A stretch of 44,852 nt of DNA from Frankia sp. AgB32. Its GTDB lineage: Bacteria; Actinomycetota; Actinomycetes; Frankiales; Frankiaceae. Every line of letters starts with the position of its first letter. Within the stretch, counting starts at the first letter, position 1. The translations under genes were made by a program, and so were the position numbers. Below the pieces are notes generated by a model that made no database searches, was not told the origin of the DNA, and saw only the letters and a list, made by a program, of their open reading frames with translations. Positions 27,401 through 34,958 of the stretch are shown here, one piece after another. Location of the stretch: NCBI RefSeq assembly GCF_023243045.1, contig NZ_JALKFX010000076.1, forward strand, positions 1 through 44,852, given 5' to 3'.

Positions 27401-28242
27401 AGCTCGCCGTCGAGCACGACGTGTTCCTCGACGGCGGGGCGCAGCTCGTCGGCGGCGTCGGCGAGCAGGCCGACGGTGTACGCGGCCGGGTCGCCCTCGA
27501 TGAGCCGGGCCGAGACCAGCGCCAGCAGGTCGGCGGTGACCGTCTTCTCCCGGTCGTGCGGACGGCGGTTGTTGGCCGCGCCCGCCGCCGCGTAGGCGGC
27601 GCTGAGCCGTGCCGGCGAGGCGTCGGGGGCGAGACCGAGGAAGGCCCACAGCGAGGCGGTGGACACCCGGTCGCCGCCGCGCAGCGCGCGCAGCTCGCCG
27701 AGCCGTTCGGCGATCTGCCGGCGAACCTCGCTCGGCAACGGTTTCACCCCGCCACCGACGCCGTCGATGATGATCTGCTCGCGGCTGAGCCGAGCGTCGA
27801 ACTCCTCGACGGTCACCCCGGCGGCTACCGCGAGCCGGCGCAGCCCGTCGACCCGCGAGGCGGGGATGCCGCCGAAGCGCTCCCGCACCGTGGCGAGGTA
27901 GCCGTCGACCTTGGCCAGTCGCTCGGCGTCACCGCTGCGGCGGGCGGCCAGCACTCGGGCGCGGACGCGCTCCCGGGTCTGTGTCTCGCGCAGCGGCTCC
28001 TCCCACTCGACGCGGCGGCGGACCAGCTCGGTGGCCAACGTCGCGTACTTGGCGGAGTTGCGCTCGCGTTGCAGGAAGGCCAACACCCGAACCAGATGCG
28101 CGCCGACCTCCGAGTCGGTATGACCGACCGTCGGGTCGAGACCGGCGATCAGAAAGGGGTCGGCCGTGTCCACGGAGGAGCCCGCCCGCAACGGCGCCAG
28201 CACGCGCTGGCGGTACCCGCTGCCATCGAACGCCGCGCTCAA
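24418..28242 (-). CDS. Giant zinc-knuckle/FN3 protein with J-domain-like segment
   Basis: 1274 residues from TTG 28242 (GGTGG five bases upstream). Helical N-terminus (1-190); a J-domain-like segment (198-255: LWAFLGLAPDASPARLSAAY, then RRPHD, then a helix ending DPAAY); four CxxC knuckles (C331/334, 346/349, 357/360, 371/374); an Ala-rich helical stretch (375-535); four FN3-like beta domains (about 538-625, 632-720, 726-800, 860-950); a long Pro/Gly-rich region with GPHDA repeats; and a C-terminal beta domain. DnaJ also pairs a J domain with four CxxC repeats, and the next gene upstream is an Hsp70, so a chaperone partner role is likely; that is inference, and no named family was recognised. 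No signal peptide or membrane segment is seen. Confidence 0.75.
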   Translation of the reverse strand: MSAAFDGSGYRQRVLAPLRAGSSVDTADPFLIAGLDPTVGHTDSEVGAHLVRVLAFLQRERNSAKYATLATELVRRRVEWEEPLRETQTRERVRARVLAARRSGDAERLAKVDGYLATVRERFGGIPASRVDGLRRLAVAAGVTVEEFDARLSREQIIIDGVGGGVKPLPSEVRRQIAERLGELRALRGGDRVSTASLWAFLGLAPDASPARLSAAYAAAGAANNRRPHDREKTVTADLLALVSARLIEGDPAAYTVGLLADAADELRPAVEEHVVLDGELTAVAFEGLVRAALATGRGLTAAQAKAVVLGVARELGAAVNVGGVVDYVVCPGCGRPEAAGAARQCRYCDTDLYTGCPSCGSMTEAAAVVCRHCGHSLRQAREAAEALAAVRRALESGHPRSAGDLLAAARPVLAAVGGPVAGAAEERGARVAAARGAADAGWRALAEARAASRADAALDDARWLTAQAADVPGPDGRGPAEVLAELVAAQAVIRRRVEAARVLPAEAQEAALAAVLATAADNREALAALAALPLAPPGELTAVAGADGSVQLRWRPSPSVCGPVSYRVERVVLVEDGGATLGRRGLGTTRATELYDAGAPAWTPVRHEITAVCGERRSEPVVTAPVVCTRDLADLRAERSASGVRLEWRLDGATSVVTVERTDLSAAAQPPRRARVTGGVFHDTDVAVGVSYRYHVFVEYHDVTGQPARTPGATADIEVIARPRPVRDLAAVTAGGRTTLRWTPPPGWEVRIYATSAQPGPGAGRGALPVPLPTPGSGPLVMPGSGPLPLGGLGVEGDEVALDAITGPVRLVAASRAGQAVESAPVGEAVYTPVTVHGARAVVGRAVRHVVIEPVRDLRADDRGESIILSFQMPPGVNEARVFWRRDRPPTGPDDPLAASARVTNASLEIKGGWHLAAPADGWAYHVAAYPVYRVGGIARIAGAGASVLARAATRADPPPAGVPAAISPSTGAPVIGHVAAAAPGAAGARPGAGPRGGQDSITAPPPRGGPAHPPSGACPLPVPVGVGQSGPGATLARAGRTGPTPATNPLARHNAPPNPLVAPVGHPAEGPVVPAGGPVGPPTGGMPFGVGRPPHRAPGDGEGVFPADAGAPAGVTGPLAVGADGPGTADGTGPGRTATTGPHDAGPYDAGPHDAGPHEGGQRGESAARRPTVSYSVSRSGWRRRTMRVQVRTSGPVGELILFARPGTAPPRAAVEAHELSRLAPVDQAVTRTIDVTLDGAQLPWGVRLLPASMNPVGWTVAHPADEDLVVR
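24763..24822. repeat. Four 15-bp tandem repeats coding GPHDA units
   Basis: Four units close to GTGCGGACCAGCATC in frame within the zinc-knuckle/FN3 gene, coding the run G-P-H/Y-D-A/E. Differences among units are mostly single bases. In-frame length (15) lets copy number vary without breaking the gene. Confidence 0.8.
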
Positions 28243-28612
28243 CGATCCACCTTCGTCCCACCTGCCCGTCGGGCCGAACGGCGATCCGACAGGTCCACGG
28301 ACACCGAATGCGGGAGGCGGGGCGGCAGGTCAACCGCCCCCCACCCGCAGGCCCACACCTGAGAGTACGGAGCGACGCCCTGCCACGGGCCCGGACGTCG
28401 CGGACACCCGGTCCGGCCGCGGTGGGGGCCGGCCCGGCATCGCCGTTCCCGCCCGTTCCCGGTCATGTTTGGGTGTCTGCGGTGAACCATATCGACTTCC
28501 GGGCCGATACCCGAAAGCGCCCACGAAGATGGATGATTGCTTTTTAATAACTTACGAAGTTACTAATTCTTAAATGTAGTTCGGAAAAGCGCAGGTCGCA
28601 GAGAGGCGGTGG
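28243..28612. other. Intergenic region with an AT-rich island
   Basis: About 370 bases between the Hsp70 stop and the zinc-knuckle/FN3 start. Most is GC-rich, but about 28535-28580 is mostly A/T. It contains a 6-bp hairpin TAACTT-ACG-AAGTTA (28548-28562) preceded by TTTTT on the plus strand. On the minus strand this may end the Hsp70 transcript or supply the promoter of the downstream gene. No gene is supported here. Confidence 0.55.
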
Positions 28613-30283
28613 TCAGTCCCGCTGCTTGAGGAGGTTGACCTTCGCCGACTCCGCGGCCCGCATCTCCTCCGAGCCGACGCCCGCGTGCACCTGAAGTACC
28701 AGCGCGGAGGCGGCACCCTCGTGCGATGCGGTAACCCGGATGGTCTGGTCCGCGGCCATCGAGAAGGTCACCTCGACGGGCGTGCCGCGCTGGTGACCCG
28801 GCGGAATTCCGGTGATGGCGCCGGCGACGATCACCTTGTTGTCGTCGATTTCCGTCGACTCGGTCGTGGTGCCCTGCTCGAACACCCGGATGTCCACCTC
28901 GGCCTGGTCGTCGGTGACGGTGTAGAAGGTGCGGGTCACCGAGATCGGCAGCGCGTCGTTCTGATGCGCGAGGAAGGCCGCGACCGGCACTCCACGGTCC
29001 TCGGCGAAGATGCCAAACCCGCGGGATGTGACATTGGTCACTTTTGTTCGGACAAGATCGACCACCGAGGCCGTGGCGAGTCCCGCCTCGCCGGCGCTCG
29101 CCGCCGCCGCCTTCTCCACGTCCGCCGCGTCGGCCGCCGCGAGCTCCTGATCTGGCCGCAGTGCCCCGCTGGCGACGAGGTCGGAGTGCACGGCGCGCTC
29201 CAGCTCCTTCTTCTGCCCGAAGACCGCGGCGCCCTTGGCCACCGCGAGATCCGGATCGGCCAGCCGCGAGGTCAGCCCGAACGACTCCTGCAACCGCCGA
29301 GCCACCGCCGGCGTCTTGCTCATGCCGCCGACGAGCAGACACAGGTCGATCTTCTCGACCCCCTTCTCCCGGGCCCGTTCCAGCACGGAACCGGTCAGAT
29401 CCAGGGTGCGCCGCAGCAGCGGGCCGGTGATCTCCTCGAAGGTCGCCCTGGTCACCGGCACGCTGACCCGGTGGCCCCTGTGCACGACGAGGACGTCGAC
29501 GCTGTCCCGGCCCGACAGCGCGAGCTTGGCGTCCTCGGCCGCCGTCAGCAGCTCCTGCTCGTCGTAGACGTCGTCGAGCGGGTCGCCCGCCTCCGGCTCC
29601 GCCTCGGTGAACTTCTGCGCCAGGTAGCGGACCAGCTCGTTGTCCCAGTCCGCCCCGCCGAGCTCGTGGTCGCCGTCCGTCGCGACCACGGTGATCGCAC
29701 TCTCGCTGAGCCGGATGACCGTCGTGTCGAACGTGCCGCCGCCGAGGTCGTAGACCAGCACGGTCGACTCCTCGGCGCCGTCCTGGCCGAACCCGTACGC
29801 GAACGCGGCAGCCGTCGGCTCGTTGATGATGTCGACGACGTTGAGGCCGGCCAGGTCACCGGCGAGCTTCGTCGCCTTGCGCTCCTCGTCGCCGAAGTAG
29901 GCCGGGACCGTGATGACCACGTCGGTCACCGGCGTGCCGGTGGCCCGCTCCGCGTCCGCCGCGAGCGCCTTGAGGACCAGGCTCGACACCGACGCGGCGC
30001 TGTACTCGACGTCATGCGCGACGAAGCGCCAGTCCGACGTCCCCATGTGCCGCTTGACCAGCCTGGCGACATCGTCGGGGCGGATGCGTGCCTGCCGCTT
30101 CGCCTGGGTCCCCACCACGAACGACGTGGCGCCCGCGGCGCCCTCGTCGAACAGGACCACCGACGGCGTCGTCGGCTGGGACTCGATGTTGCGGATCACG
30201 TCCGGTCGGCCGTACTCGTCGACCTGGGCGATGCAGGAGTAGGTCGTGCCCAGGTCGATCCCGAACACCTTGGTACCCGCCAC
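28613..30283 (-). CDS. Divergent Hsp70 (DnaK-like) lacking the lid
   Basis: 556 residues from GTG 30283 (GGAGAG nine bases upstream). The ATPase domain is complete: GIDLGTTYSC (8-17), INEPTAAAFAYG (153-164), VYDLGGGTFD (177-186), LVGGMSKTPAV (317-327). An Ala/Asp/Glu-rich segment (about 360-412) replaces the short linker of DnaK. A beta-sandwich-like substrate domain follows (about 413-535), including VIVAGAITGIPPGHQRGTPVEVTFSMAADQ, and the protein ends at 556, so the helical lid (about 100 residues in DnaK) is missing. It is therefore not the housekeeping DnaK. A GrpE-like gene precedes it and a zinc/J-like gene follows, both on the same strand, which suggests a dedicated chaperone set. No HAIR or CIRCE heat-shock operator was seen upstream. 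Confidence 0.92.
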   Translation of the reverse strand: MAGTKVFGIDLGTTYSCIAQVDEYGRPDVIRNIESQPTTPSVVLFDEGAAGATSFVVGTQAKRQARIRPDDVARLVKRHMGTSDWRFVAHDVEYSAASVSSLVLKALAADAERATGTPVTDVVITVPAYFGDEERKATKLAGDLAGLNVVDIINEPTAAAFAYGFGQDGAEESTVLVYDLGGGTFDTTVIRLSESAITVVATDGDHELGGADWDNELVRYLAQKFTEAEPEAGDPLDDVYDEQELLTAAEDAKLALSGRDSVDVLVVHRGHRVSVPVTRATFEEITGPLLRRTLDLTGSVLERAREKGVEKIDLCLLVGGMSKTPAVARRLQESFGLTSRLADPDLAVAKGAAVFGQKKELERAVHSDLVASGALRPDQELAAADAADVEKAAAASAGEAGLATASVVDLVRTKVTNVTSRGFGIFAEDRGVPVAAFLAHQNDALPISVTRTFYTVTDDQAEVDIRVFEQGTTTESTEIDDNKVIVAGAITGIPPGHQRGTPVEVTFSMAADQTIRVTASHEGAASALVLQVHAGVGSEEMRAAESAKVNLLKQRD

Positions 30284-30437
30284 CGTCTGAACTCTCCTCT
30301 TCGCACAATGTTGTCGCGCCTCGCCGCTCTTGCGCGGACGGGCCGTCTCTCACCCACGGCGGCGCTGCGACCACCCGGACGATCCGCAGCGCGGAGCCGG
30401 CCAGCCACTCGGCGCACGCCGGCCCACGGCCGCCCAC

Positions 30438-32825
30438 TCAGCGGGCGCGGTAGACCTCGGTCTCGGCCGGCCGGACGACAGTCGTCTCGCCCCGGACGAA
30501 GCCGGGACGCACGGTACGGGCAATCGTCCCGTCCCGGCTCTGGTCGTCCGTGGGTACCCGCCGCACGCCCAGATGCCGTGCGGGGTCGAAGGTCCCACCC
30601 GGCACCGCCGTGTACGGCCGCACGTCCACGGCGAAGTCCAGGACCTGGAGCAGCTGCTTGCGCAGGATGCCGGCGACGCTCTGTGGATCGTCGGCCCCCA
30701 GGCTACCCATCTGGTCGTGCAGTCTGATCAGCCCGCGCAGGAGCGGGGCCATCGCCTCGGTGAGCTCCCCGGAACGCAGCCGGCTGTTCTCGGCGTGCAA
30801 CCGGTCGACCAGATCGGAATCGAGGCGCCGCAGGCGGGCCAGTTCGTCGACCCGGCCGGCGAGCCGCTCCAGCGCGACCGCCTGCACGGCCCCGACCGAG
30901 TCGGCAAGCCTGTCGGCGGCCGCCGCGATCCCGTCGGGGGAAGGCTTCCTCACCCCGTCGTCCACCCCCGGTCCACCGCCACCAGCCACCTGGGCTCCCT
31001 CGGGCTCCGCCGGGCCGTCGAACTCCGGTGCGCCATCGATCTCCACAACCACGTCGGGTTCCAGAGCACTGTCGACCTCCGGAGCACTGTCGACCTCCGG
31101 AGCACTGTCGACCTCCGGACCACCGTCGAACCCCGGACCACTGTCGACCTTCGGGCCGCCGGCGAACTCCAGGAAGCTGGCGAGGTCGAAGCCGTCCCCG
31201 GCCCGATCACCGCTGTCCGCCCTCACTGCGGGGTCGATCGGCGGGAGGGCCTCCCCACCCGGCCGATATACCGCCGGCGCGGGGCCACGATCGTCCGCGT
31301 CGGGTGTCTCCGAACGGGTGCCCGCGGCCGCCGGGTAGCCGGCGGCGCCGTGCCCCGGACCGGTCGGTGACTCGCCACCGGACCCGAAAGGATCGCCGCG
31401 GCCGTCCTGGACGCGCTCGCCGTCGATGCCAAAGGCGGCCGGCTCCACCGACAGCGGAGGGTCCGGGTACTCCCGGGAGCGTCGGTCCGCCGGCCCCAGC
31501 GAATGGTGCCGGTCGTCGCCGGTGCGCCACGGGTCCGCCACGGCGACGCCCTCGGCGCCATGCGGGTCGGCATCGCGCAGGCCGGCATCGCGCAGGCCGG
31601 CGGGGCGAGCGGGATCGACGTAGGCGCGGGCGGTCGCCGGCTCGCCGCCGAGCTCGCCGTAGCCGCCGGACTCCCCGTGAGTGGCTGGCTCGCCGTAGGT
31701 GGCTGACTCGCCGTGGTCGCCGTGGCCGGCAGGTGCGGCGCCCGCCGACCAGCCGGTCGGGTCGTAGCCGCCGACCACCCTCGCCGGGAGCCGGGGCTCG
31801 CCGCCAGGTCGGTCGGCGCGCTCCGCGCGCGGCCCGGTCCCGCCAGTGCCGGGTTCGTCCCGCCGGTGCTCGTCCGCGCTGGCGCGATAGCCGCCGGAGA
31901 CGTCTTCCAGAGCGTCGGACAGCGGATCGCGACCCGCCCGCGGGGGGCGTGCGTCGCCCGGCACGGACGACGGATCGTCACCGGACTGGGCCGAGCCGGA
32001 CGGTGGCACGCCGAAACCGCGCACTCCGAACGGTGCGGCCACGTCCCAGCCTGGTGTGGGGCCGGCGCGACCCGCGTCAGGATGGCCGCCCGTGCCGTGC
32101 CGGCCCGGATCCCTGTACCCGGGCTCCGGCAGGCCGGCCGCCGGGTACTCGGATCCGTAGGACTCGGACGCCGCCCCACGCGGCCCCGGCTGGTCCGGCC
32201 CGGACTGGTCGGGCGCCGAGTAGCCGGGCCATGCGCGTCGGACGTGACCACCGGAGGGGTCGACGTAGCCGGGTACGGCGGCACGGGTCGCCGGATCCCG
32301 GCCGTAGGACGGCCCGTTGCCCGCGGGCCCGGCGCCGCGCCAGCCGAGCGGGTCGGACCCGGTGGCGTCCCGCCGGGCCGGGTCGTCCGCCGGCCGGTAC
32401 CGCTCGCGCCGCGGCGCGTCCCGGCCGTGCGCGTCCAGACCCCGCACGTCGAGACCCCGCACGTCCAGTCCGGGAGCCGCGGGTTCCGGCGTCCCCGACC
32501 CCCGCGGTTCGGGCTCCACGACGTCCGCCTCCGCCTCGTCCGGGGCAGCAAGGTCCGATGCGGGACGGTCCGACCTGGACCCAGCCGGTTCCAGGACCTC
32601 CGGTTCCAGGACCTCGGGTTCCAGGACGTCGGGTTCCAGGACGTCGGGTTCCAGGACGTCGGGTTCCAGCATGTCCGGATCGCGGGCGCCTGAACGCGGT
32701 GCCCGCGGATCGTCGGGCGCGCCGCCCGGTCCGTGGCCGGCGGGCGGCCCGCCGCGCGCGGGCCCCGCGGGAAACCAGCGCGTCCGCTCGGTGCGGGGCG
32801 CGGGATCGCGGCGTGGCTGGAACAT
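30438..32825 (-). CDS. GrpE-like exchange factor with giant disordered N-terminus
   Basis: 795 residues from ATG 32825, with GAGGAGG about 11 bases upstream; an in-frame ATG at 32873 lacks a ribosome site. Residues 1 to about 600 are low complexity and acidic, with blocks of LEPDV, VDSAPE and YGEPATHGES repeats. The C-terminal 180 residues look like GrpE: a long helix (VDELARLRRLDSDLVDRLHAENSRLR), a four-helix part (MAPLLRGLIRLHDQMGSLG) and a beta end (GTIARTVRPGFVRGETTVVRPAETEVY), which resembles the GrpE beta-wing segment. It probably releases ADP from the Hsp70 encoded next, 154 bases downstream. Typical GrpE is about 200-250 residues, so the N-terminus is exceptional. Its role is unknown. 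Confidence 0.82.
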   Translation of the reverse strand: MFQPRRDPAPRTERTRWFPAGPARGGPPAGHGPGGAPDDPRAPRSGARDPDMLEPDVLEPDVLEPDVLEPEVLEPEVLEPAGSRSDRPASDLAAPDEAEADVVEPEPRGSGTPEPAAPGLDVRGLDVRGLDAHGRDAPRRERYRPADDPARRDATGSDPLGWRGAGPAGNGPSYGRDPATRAAVPGYVDPSGGHVRRAWPGYSAPDQSGPDQPGPRGAASESYGSEYPAAGLPEPGYRDPGRHGTGGHPDAGRAGPTPGWDVAAPFGVRGFGVPPSGSAQSGDDPSSVPGDARPPRAGRDPLSDALEDVSGGYRASADEHRRDEPGTGGTGPRAERADRPGGEPRLPARVVGGYDPTGWSAGAAPAGHGDHGESATYGEPATHGESGGYGELGGEPATARAYVDPARPAGLRDAGLRDADPHGAEGVAVADPWRTGDDRHHSLGPADRRSREYPDPPLSVEPAAFGIDGERVQDGRGDPFGSGGESPTGPGHGAAGYPAAAGTRSETPDADDRGPAPAVYRPGGEALPPIDPAVRADSGDRAGDGFDLASFLEFAGGPKVDSGPGFDGGPEVDSAPEVDSAPEVDSALEPDVVVEIDGAPEFDGPAEPEGAQVAGGGGPGVDDGVRKPSPDGIAAAADRLADSVGAVQAVALERLAGRVDELARLRRLDSDLVDRLHAENSRLRSGELTEAMAPLLRGLIRLHDQMGSLGADDPQSVAGILRKQLLQVLDFAVDVRPYTAVPGGTFDPARHLGVRRVPTDDQSRDGTIARTVRPGFVRGETTVVRPAETEVYRAR
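31065..31154. repeat. Five 18-bp tandem repeats in the GrpE-like gene
   Basis: Units of AGCACTGTCGACCTCCGG; the first three are identical (31065-31118) and two diverged copies follow. They code the hexapeptide PEVDSA on the minus strand. In frame, recently expanded. Confidence 0.85.
32587..32676. repeat. Six 15-bp tandem repeats in the GrpE-like gene
   Basis: Six units of GGTTCCAGGACGTCG (some with CTCC/CTCG ends) coding LEPDV or LEPEV on the minus strand near the protein's N-terminus. Near-identical, so recent or gene-converted. Confidence 0.85.
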
Positions 32826-32892
32826 CGGGTATCGATCCTCCTCGCCGCCGGATGGCGGGACCGGGGGGGTCATCGCGAGGTGCCGGCGTGTC

Positions 32893-33567
32893 TCACTTAC
32901 GGCCGGCGGTCCAGTTCAGCCCCCATCCGTAAGCCTGGTCGAGCTCACGGTGACCGCTTACGTACCGGACCTCCCGGCTCACGCTGAAGTCGCCACCAGT
33001 ATTGGTCAGCAGGGCGATCGCGCACATCCTGGCCCCACCGGCCTTCTCGTCGAGACGTACCTCGATGGGGGCTCCCTGCGCGGGGGTCAGGGTGACCACC
33101 GCGTCGGCCTGGTCGAAGGAGGCGACGCCCTCGTAGATGAAGGCGAACACGAGCACCCGGCGGATCTGCGCGACCTGGGCGAGGTTGACGTACAGGTTCT
33201 CCCCGCCGGCGGTGGCGCCGGTGCGGTCGTCGGCGTCGAGGTGGATGTAGGGCGGCCCGTCGAAGGATCCGAACGCGTCACCCAGGGCCTGCACGACCCC
33301 CGCCCGACCGTCGGAAAGCTCGAACAGGGCGGCCAGGTCCAGGTCGGTCCCGCCGCCGGCCGCGCCGAGCACCCGCTTGAGGAAGCCGCCCTTCTGCGGG
33401 GCGCCGCCGCCCGGGTTCTGGTTCCAGTTCAGGTTGACGTGCAGCCGCCCGCCGCCGCCCTGCTTGCTCAGCGACACGGTCGGCGTGGCCTTGGTCAGGG
33501 TCACCTTGCTCAGGGAGACCGAGCCCGGGCTGGCCGGCCCGGGACGCTTGTTGTAGTCGATGCCCAT
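32893..33567 (-). CDS. TerD-family protein (first copy, with N-terminal extension)
   Basis: 224 residues, ATG 33567 with GGGAG six bases upstream. TerD-domain proteins bind calcium and belong to tellurite/stress response systems. Visible: two SLSK strands (VSLSKVTLTKATPTVSLSKQ), NLNWNQNP, the calcium-site region TDLDLAALFELSDG, HLDADDRTG and GGENLYVNL, then FAFIYEGVASFDQADAVV and the conserved end DQAYGWGLNW. This group differs from classic TerD (second copy at 35305) in its NWNQ start and long C-terminus. It is followed at 67 bases by the GrpE-like gene on the same strand, which links Ter proteins to the chaperone set. Confidence 0.9.
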   Translation of the reverse strand: MGIDYNKRPGPASPGSVSLSKVTLTKATPTVSLSKQGGGGRLHVNLNWNQNPGGGAPQKGGFLKRVLGAAGGGTDLDLAALFELSDGRAGVVQALGDAFGSFDGPPYIHLDADDRTGATAGGENLYVNLAQVAQIRRVLVFAFIYEGVASFDQADAVVTLTPAQGAPIEVRLDEKAGGARMCAIALLTNTGGDFSVSREVRYVSGHRELDQAYGWGLNWTAGRK

Positions 33568-33794
33568 GGTCCGCTCCCTCGCGGTCGCCAGCTGCCTGTG
33601 CGGTTTCGGCCGGAAGGGCCGTGGTTGAACAATGACGCTGCGGAGCCCGGGGGTGGGAGCCGACCCGGCAGGCGGATCGGCTCCGGCACGTCCGGTTACT
33701 GATAGTCCTCTGACAATGTCACATCGGCGTCGGACCGATTTCGCTTCGGGTCGCGTCCCCGGCGGGTCCCGCCGCCGCGATGGGCGCCCACGGC
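33568..33794 (-). promoter_or_regulatory. Gap between TerC-like gene and terD copy 1
   Basis: About 230 bases. CGGCGGG-T-CCCGCCG (33760-33774) is a compact hairpin after the TerC-like stop and may terminate it. A perfect small palindrome TGACA-A-TGTCA (33711-33721) lies about 145 bases before terD; it may be a regulator site. A TGACAT/TAACCG pair 17 bases apart on the minus strand is a weak promoter candidate. Confidence 0.35.
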
Positions 33795-34958
33795 CTACAG
33801 CGGTGCGCCGACCGGCTGCCGGTCCGCGTCGTCGCCGTCACCGGCGGTCGTCGGCCCCTCGTCGGCGGCCAGGCGCCGACGGTGCAGGATGGACGAGATC
33901 AGCGCCAGCCCGATGAAGGCCACCCCGACGAGGCCGGTGACGATCTCCGGGACCTCCGTCTCGATCGAGATCGCGAGGATGATCGCCAGCGCTCCGATCG
34001 CGTAGTGCGCGCCGTGCTCCAGGTAGATGTACTCGGACAGGGTGCCCCGGCGGACGAGGTACACCGTCAGGGACCGGATGTACATCGCGCCGATGCCCAG
34101 ACCGGCGGCGATGATGAAGATGTTCTGCGAGATGGCGAAGGCTCCGACCACACCGTCGAACGAGAACGACGCGTCGATGACCTCCAGGTACAGGAACAGG
34201 AACGCGGCGGCCTTGCCGGTGGCGAGCACGAGCTTCGGCGTACCCGACGCGGCGCCGGTCCGGGCGGCCGGCGCGGCGGCGGGTTCCTCGGCCTCGGCCT
34301 CGTCGTCCTCGGCCTCCTCACCGACCCCGCGGGACTCGAAGAACTCACCGAGGCCCCGCACCCCCAGGTAGGTGGCGAGTCCGGCGACGCCGGACGTCAG
34401 CACCTGCTGCGTGTGGTCGCCGGAGAACGCCTCGCCGACGACGAGCAGCGAGACGAGCGCGATCACGATCGGGATGACGTCGAGCTGGCCGGCGCGGCGC
34501 AGCGGTTCCTCCAGCTTCTTGATCCACTGGACGTCCCGCTCGGGGTCGAACAGGAAGTCCAGGAACAGCATGAACAGGAAGATCCCGCCGAACGCAGCGA
34601 TCGCCGGATGGGCGGCGTTGAGCTTCTCCCCGTACTCGTCGCCGTGGTTGAGCGCCAGGTCGAAGACGTCGGCCGGGCTCAGGTGCGCGGTGAGCGCCAC
34701 GATCACGATGGGGAAGAGCAGCCGCATGCCGAACACGGCGATGAGCACGCCGACGGTCAGGAAGATCTTCTGCCAGAACGCGCTCATGCGACGCAGAATC
34801 GTCGCGTTGATGACCGCGTTGTCGAACGAGAGGCTGATCTCAAGTACCGCGAGAATCGCCACGAGCGCCGCGTCCCGGGGGCCGCCGATCACTCCCGCGG
34901 CGGCCACCCCCAGCACGGTGATCGCCAGAGACCACCCGAAGATCCGCAGGGCGTGCAC
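33795..34958 (-). CDS. TerC-type integral membrane protein (DUF475)
   Basis: 387 residues from GTG 34958, with GGAAGG nine bases upstream. About nine hydrophobic segments. The paired signatures EISLSFDNAVINATIL (N-terminal half) and EVIDASFSFDGVVGAFA (C-terminal half) are those of the TerC/DUF475 group, membrane proteins linked to metal homeostasis and to TerD function. A central cytosolic loop (about 228-258) carries a run of Glu/Asp (GEEAEDDEAEAEEPAAAP) not needed for the fold. The C-terminus is polar. It lies between the two terD genes. The transported ion, if any, is unknown. Confidence 0.9.
   Translation of the reverse strand: MHALRIFGWSLAITVLGVAAAGVIGGPRDAALVAILAVLEISLSFDNAVINATILRRMSAFWQKIFLTVGVLIAVFGMRLLFPIVIVALTAHLSPADVFDLALNHGDEYGEKLNAAHPAIAAFGGIFLFMLFLDFLFDPERDVQWIKKLEEPLRRAGQLDVIPIVIALVSLLVVGEAFSGDHTQQVLTSGVAGLATYLGVRGLGEFFESRGVGEEAEDDEAEAEEPAAAPAARTGAASGTPKLVLATGKAAAFLFLYLEVIDASFSFDGVVGAFAISQNIFIIAAGLGIGAMYIRSLTVYLVRRGTLSEYIYLEHGAHYAIGALAIILAISIETEVPEIVTGLVGVAFIGLALISSILHRRRLAADEGPTTAGDGDDADRQPVGAPL

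Noticed and set aside
24448-28362. A 1304-residue plus-strand frame opposite the zinc/FN3 gene
   Set aside because: No recognisable domain, strongly Arg/Gly biased. The minus strand has CxxC knuckles and FN3-like domains, so it is the coding strand.
30284-30437. Heat-shock operator (HAIR or CIRCE) before the Hsp70 gene
   Set aside because: No CTTGAGT-N7-ACTCAAG or TTAGCACTC-N9-GAGTGCTAA pattern is present; the ACAACATTGT dyad there is too short to call.
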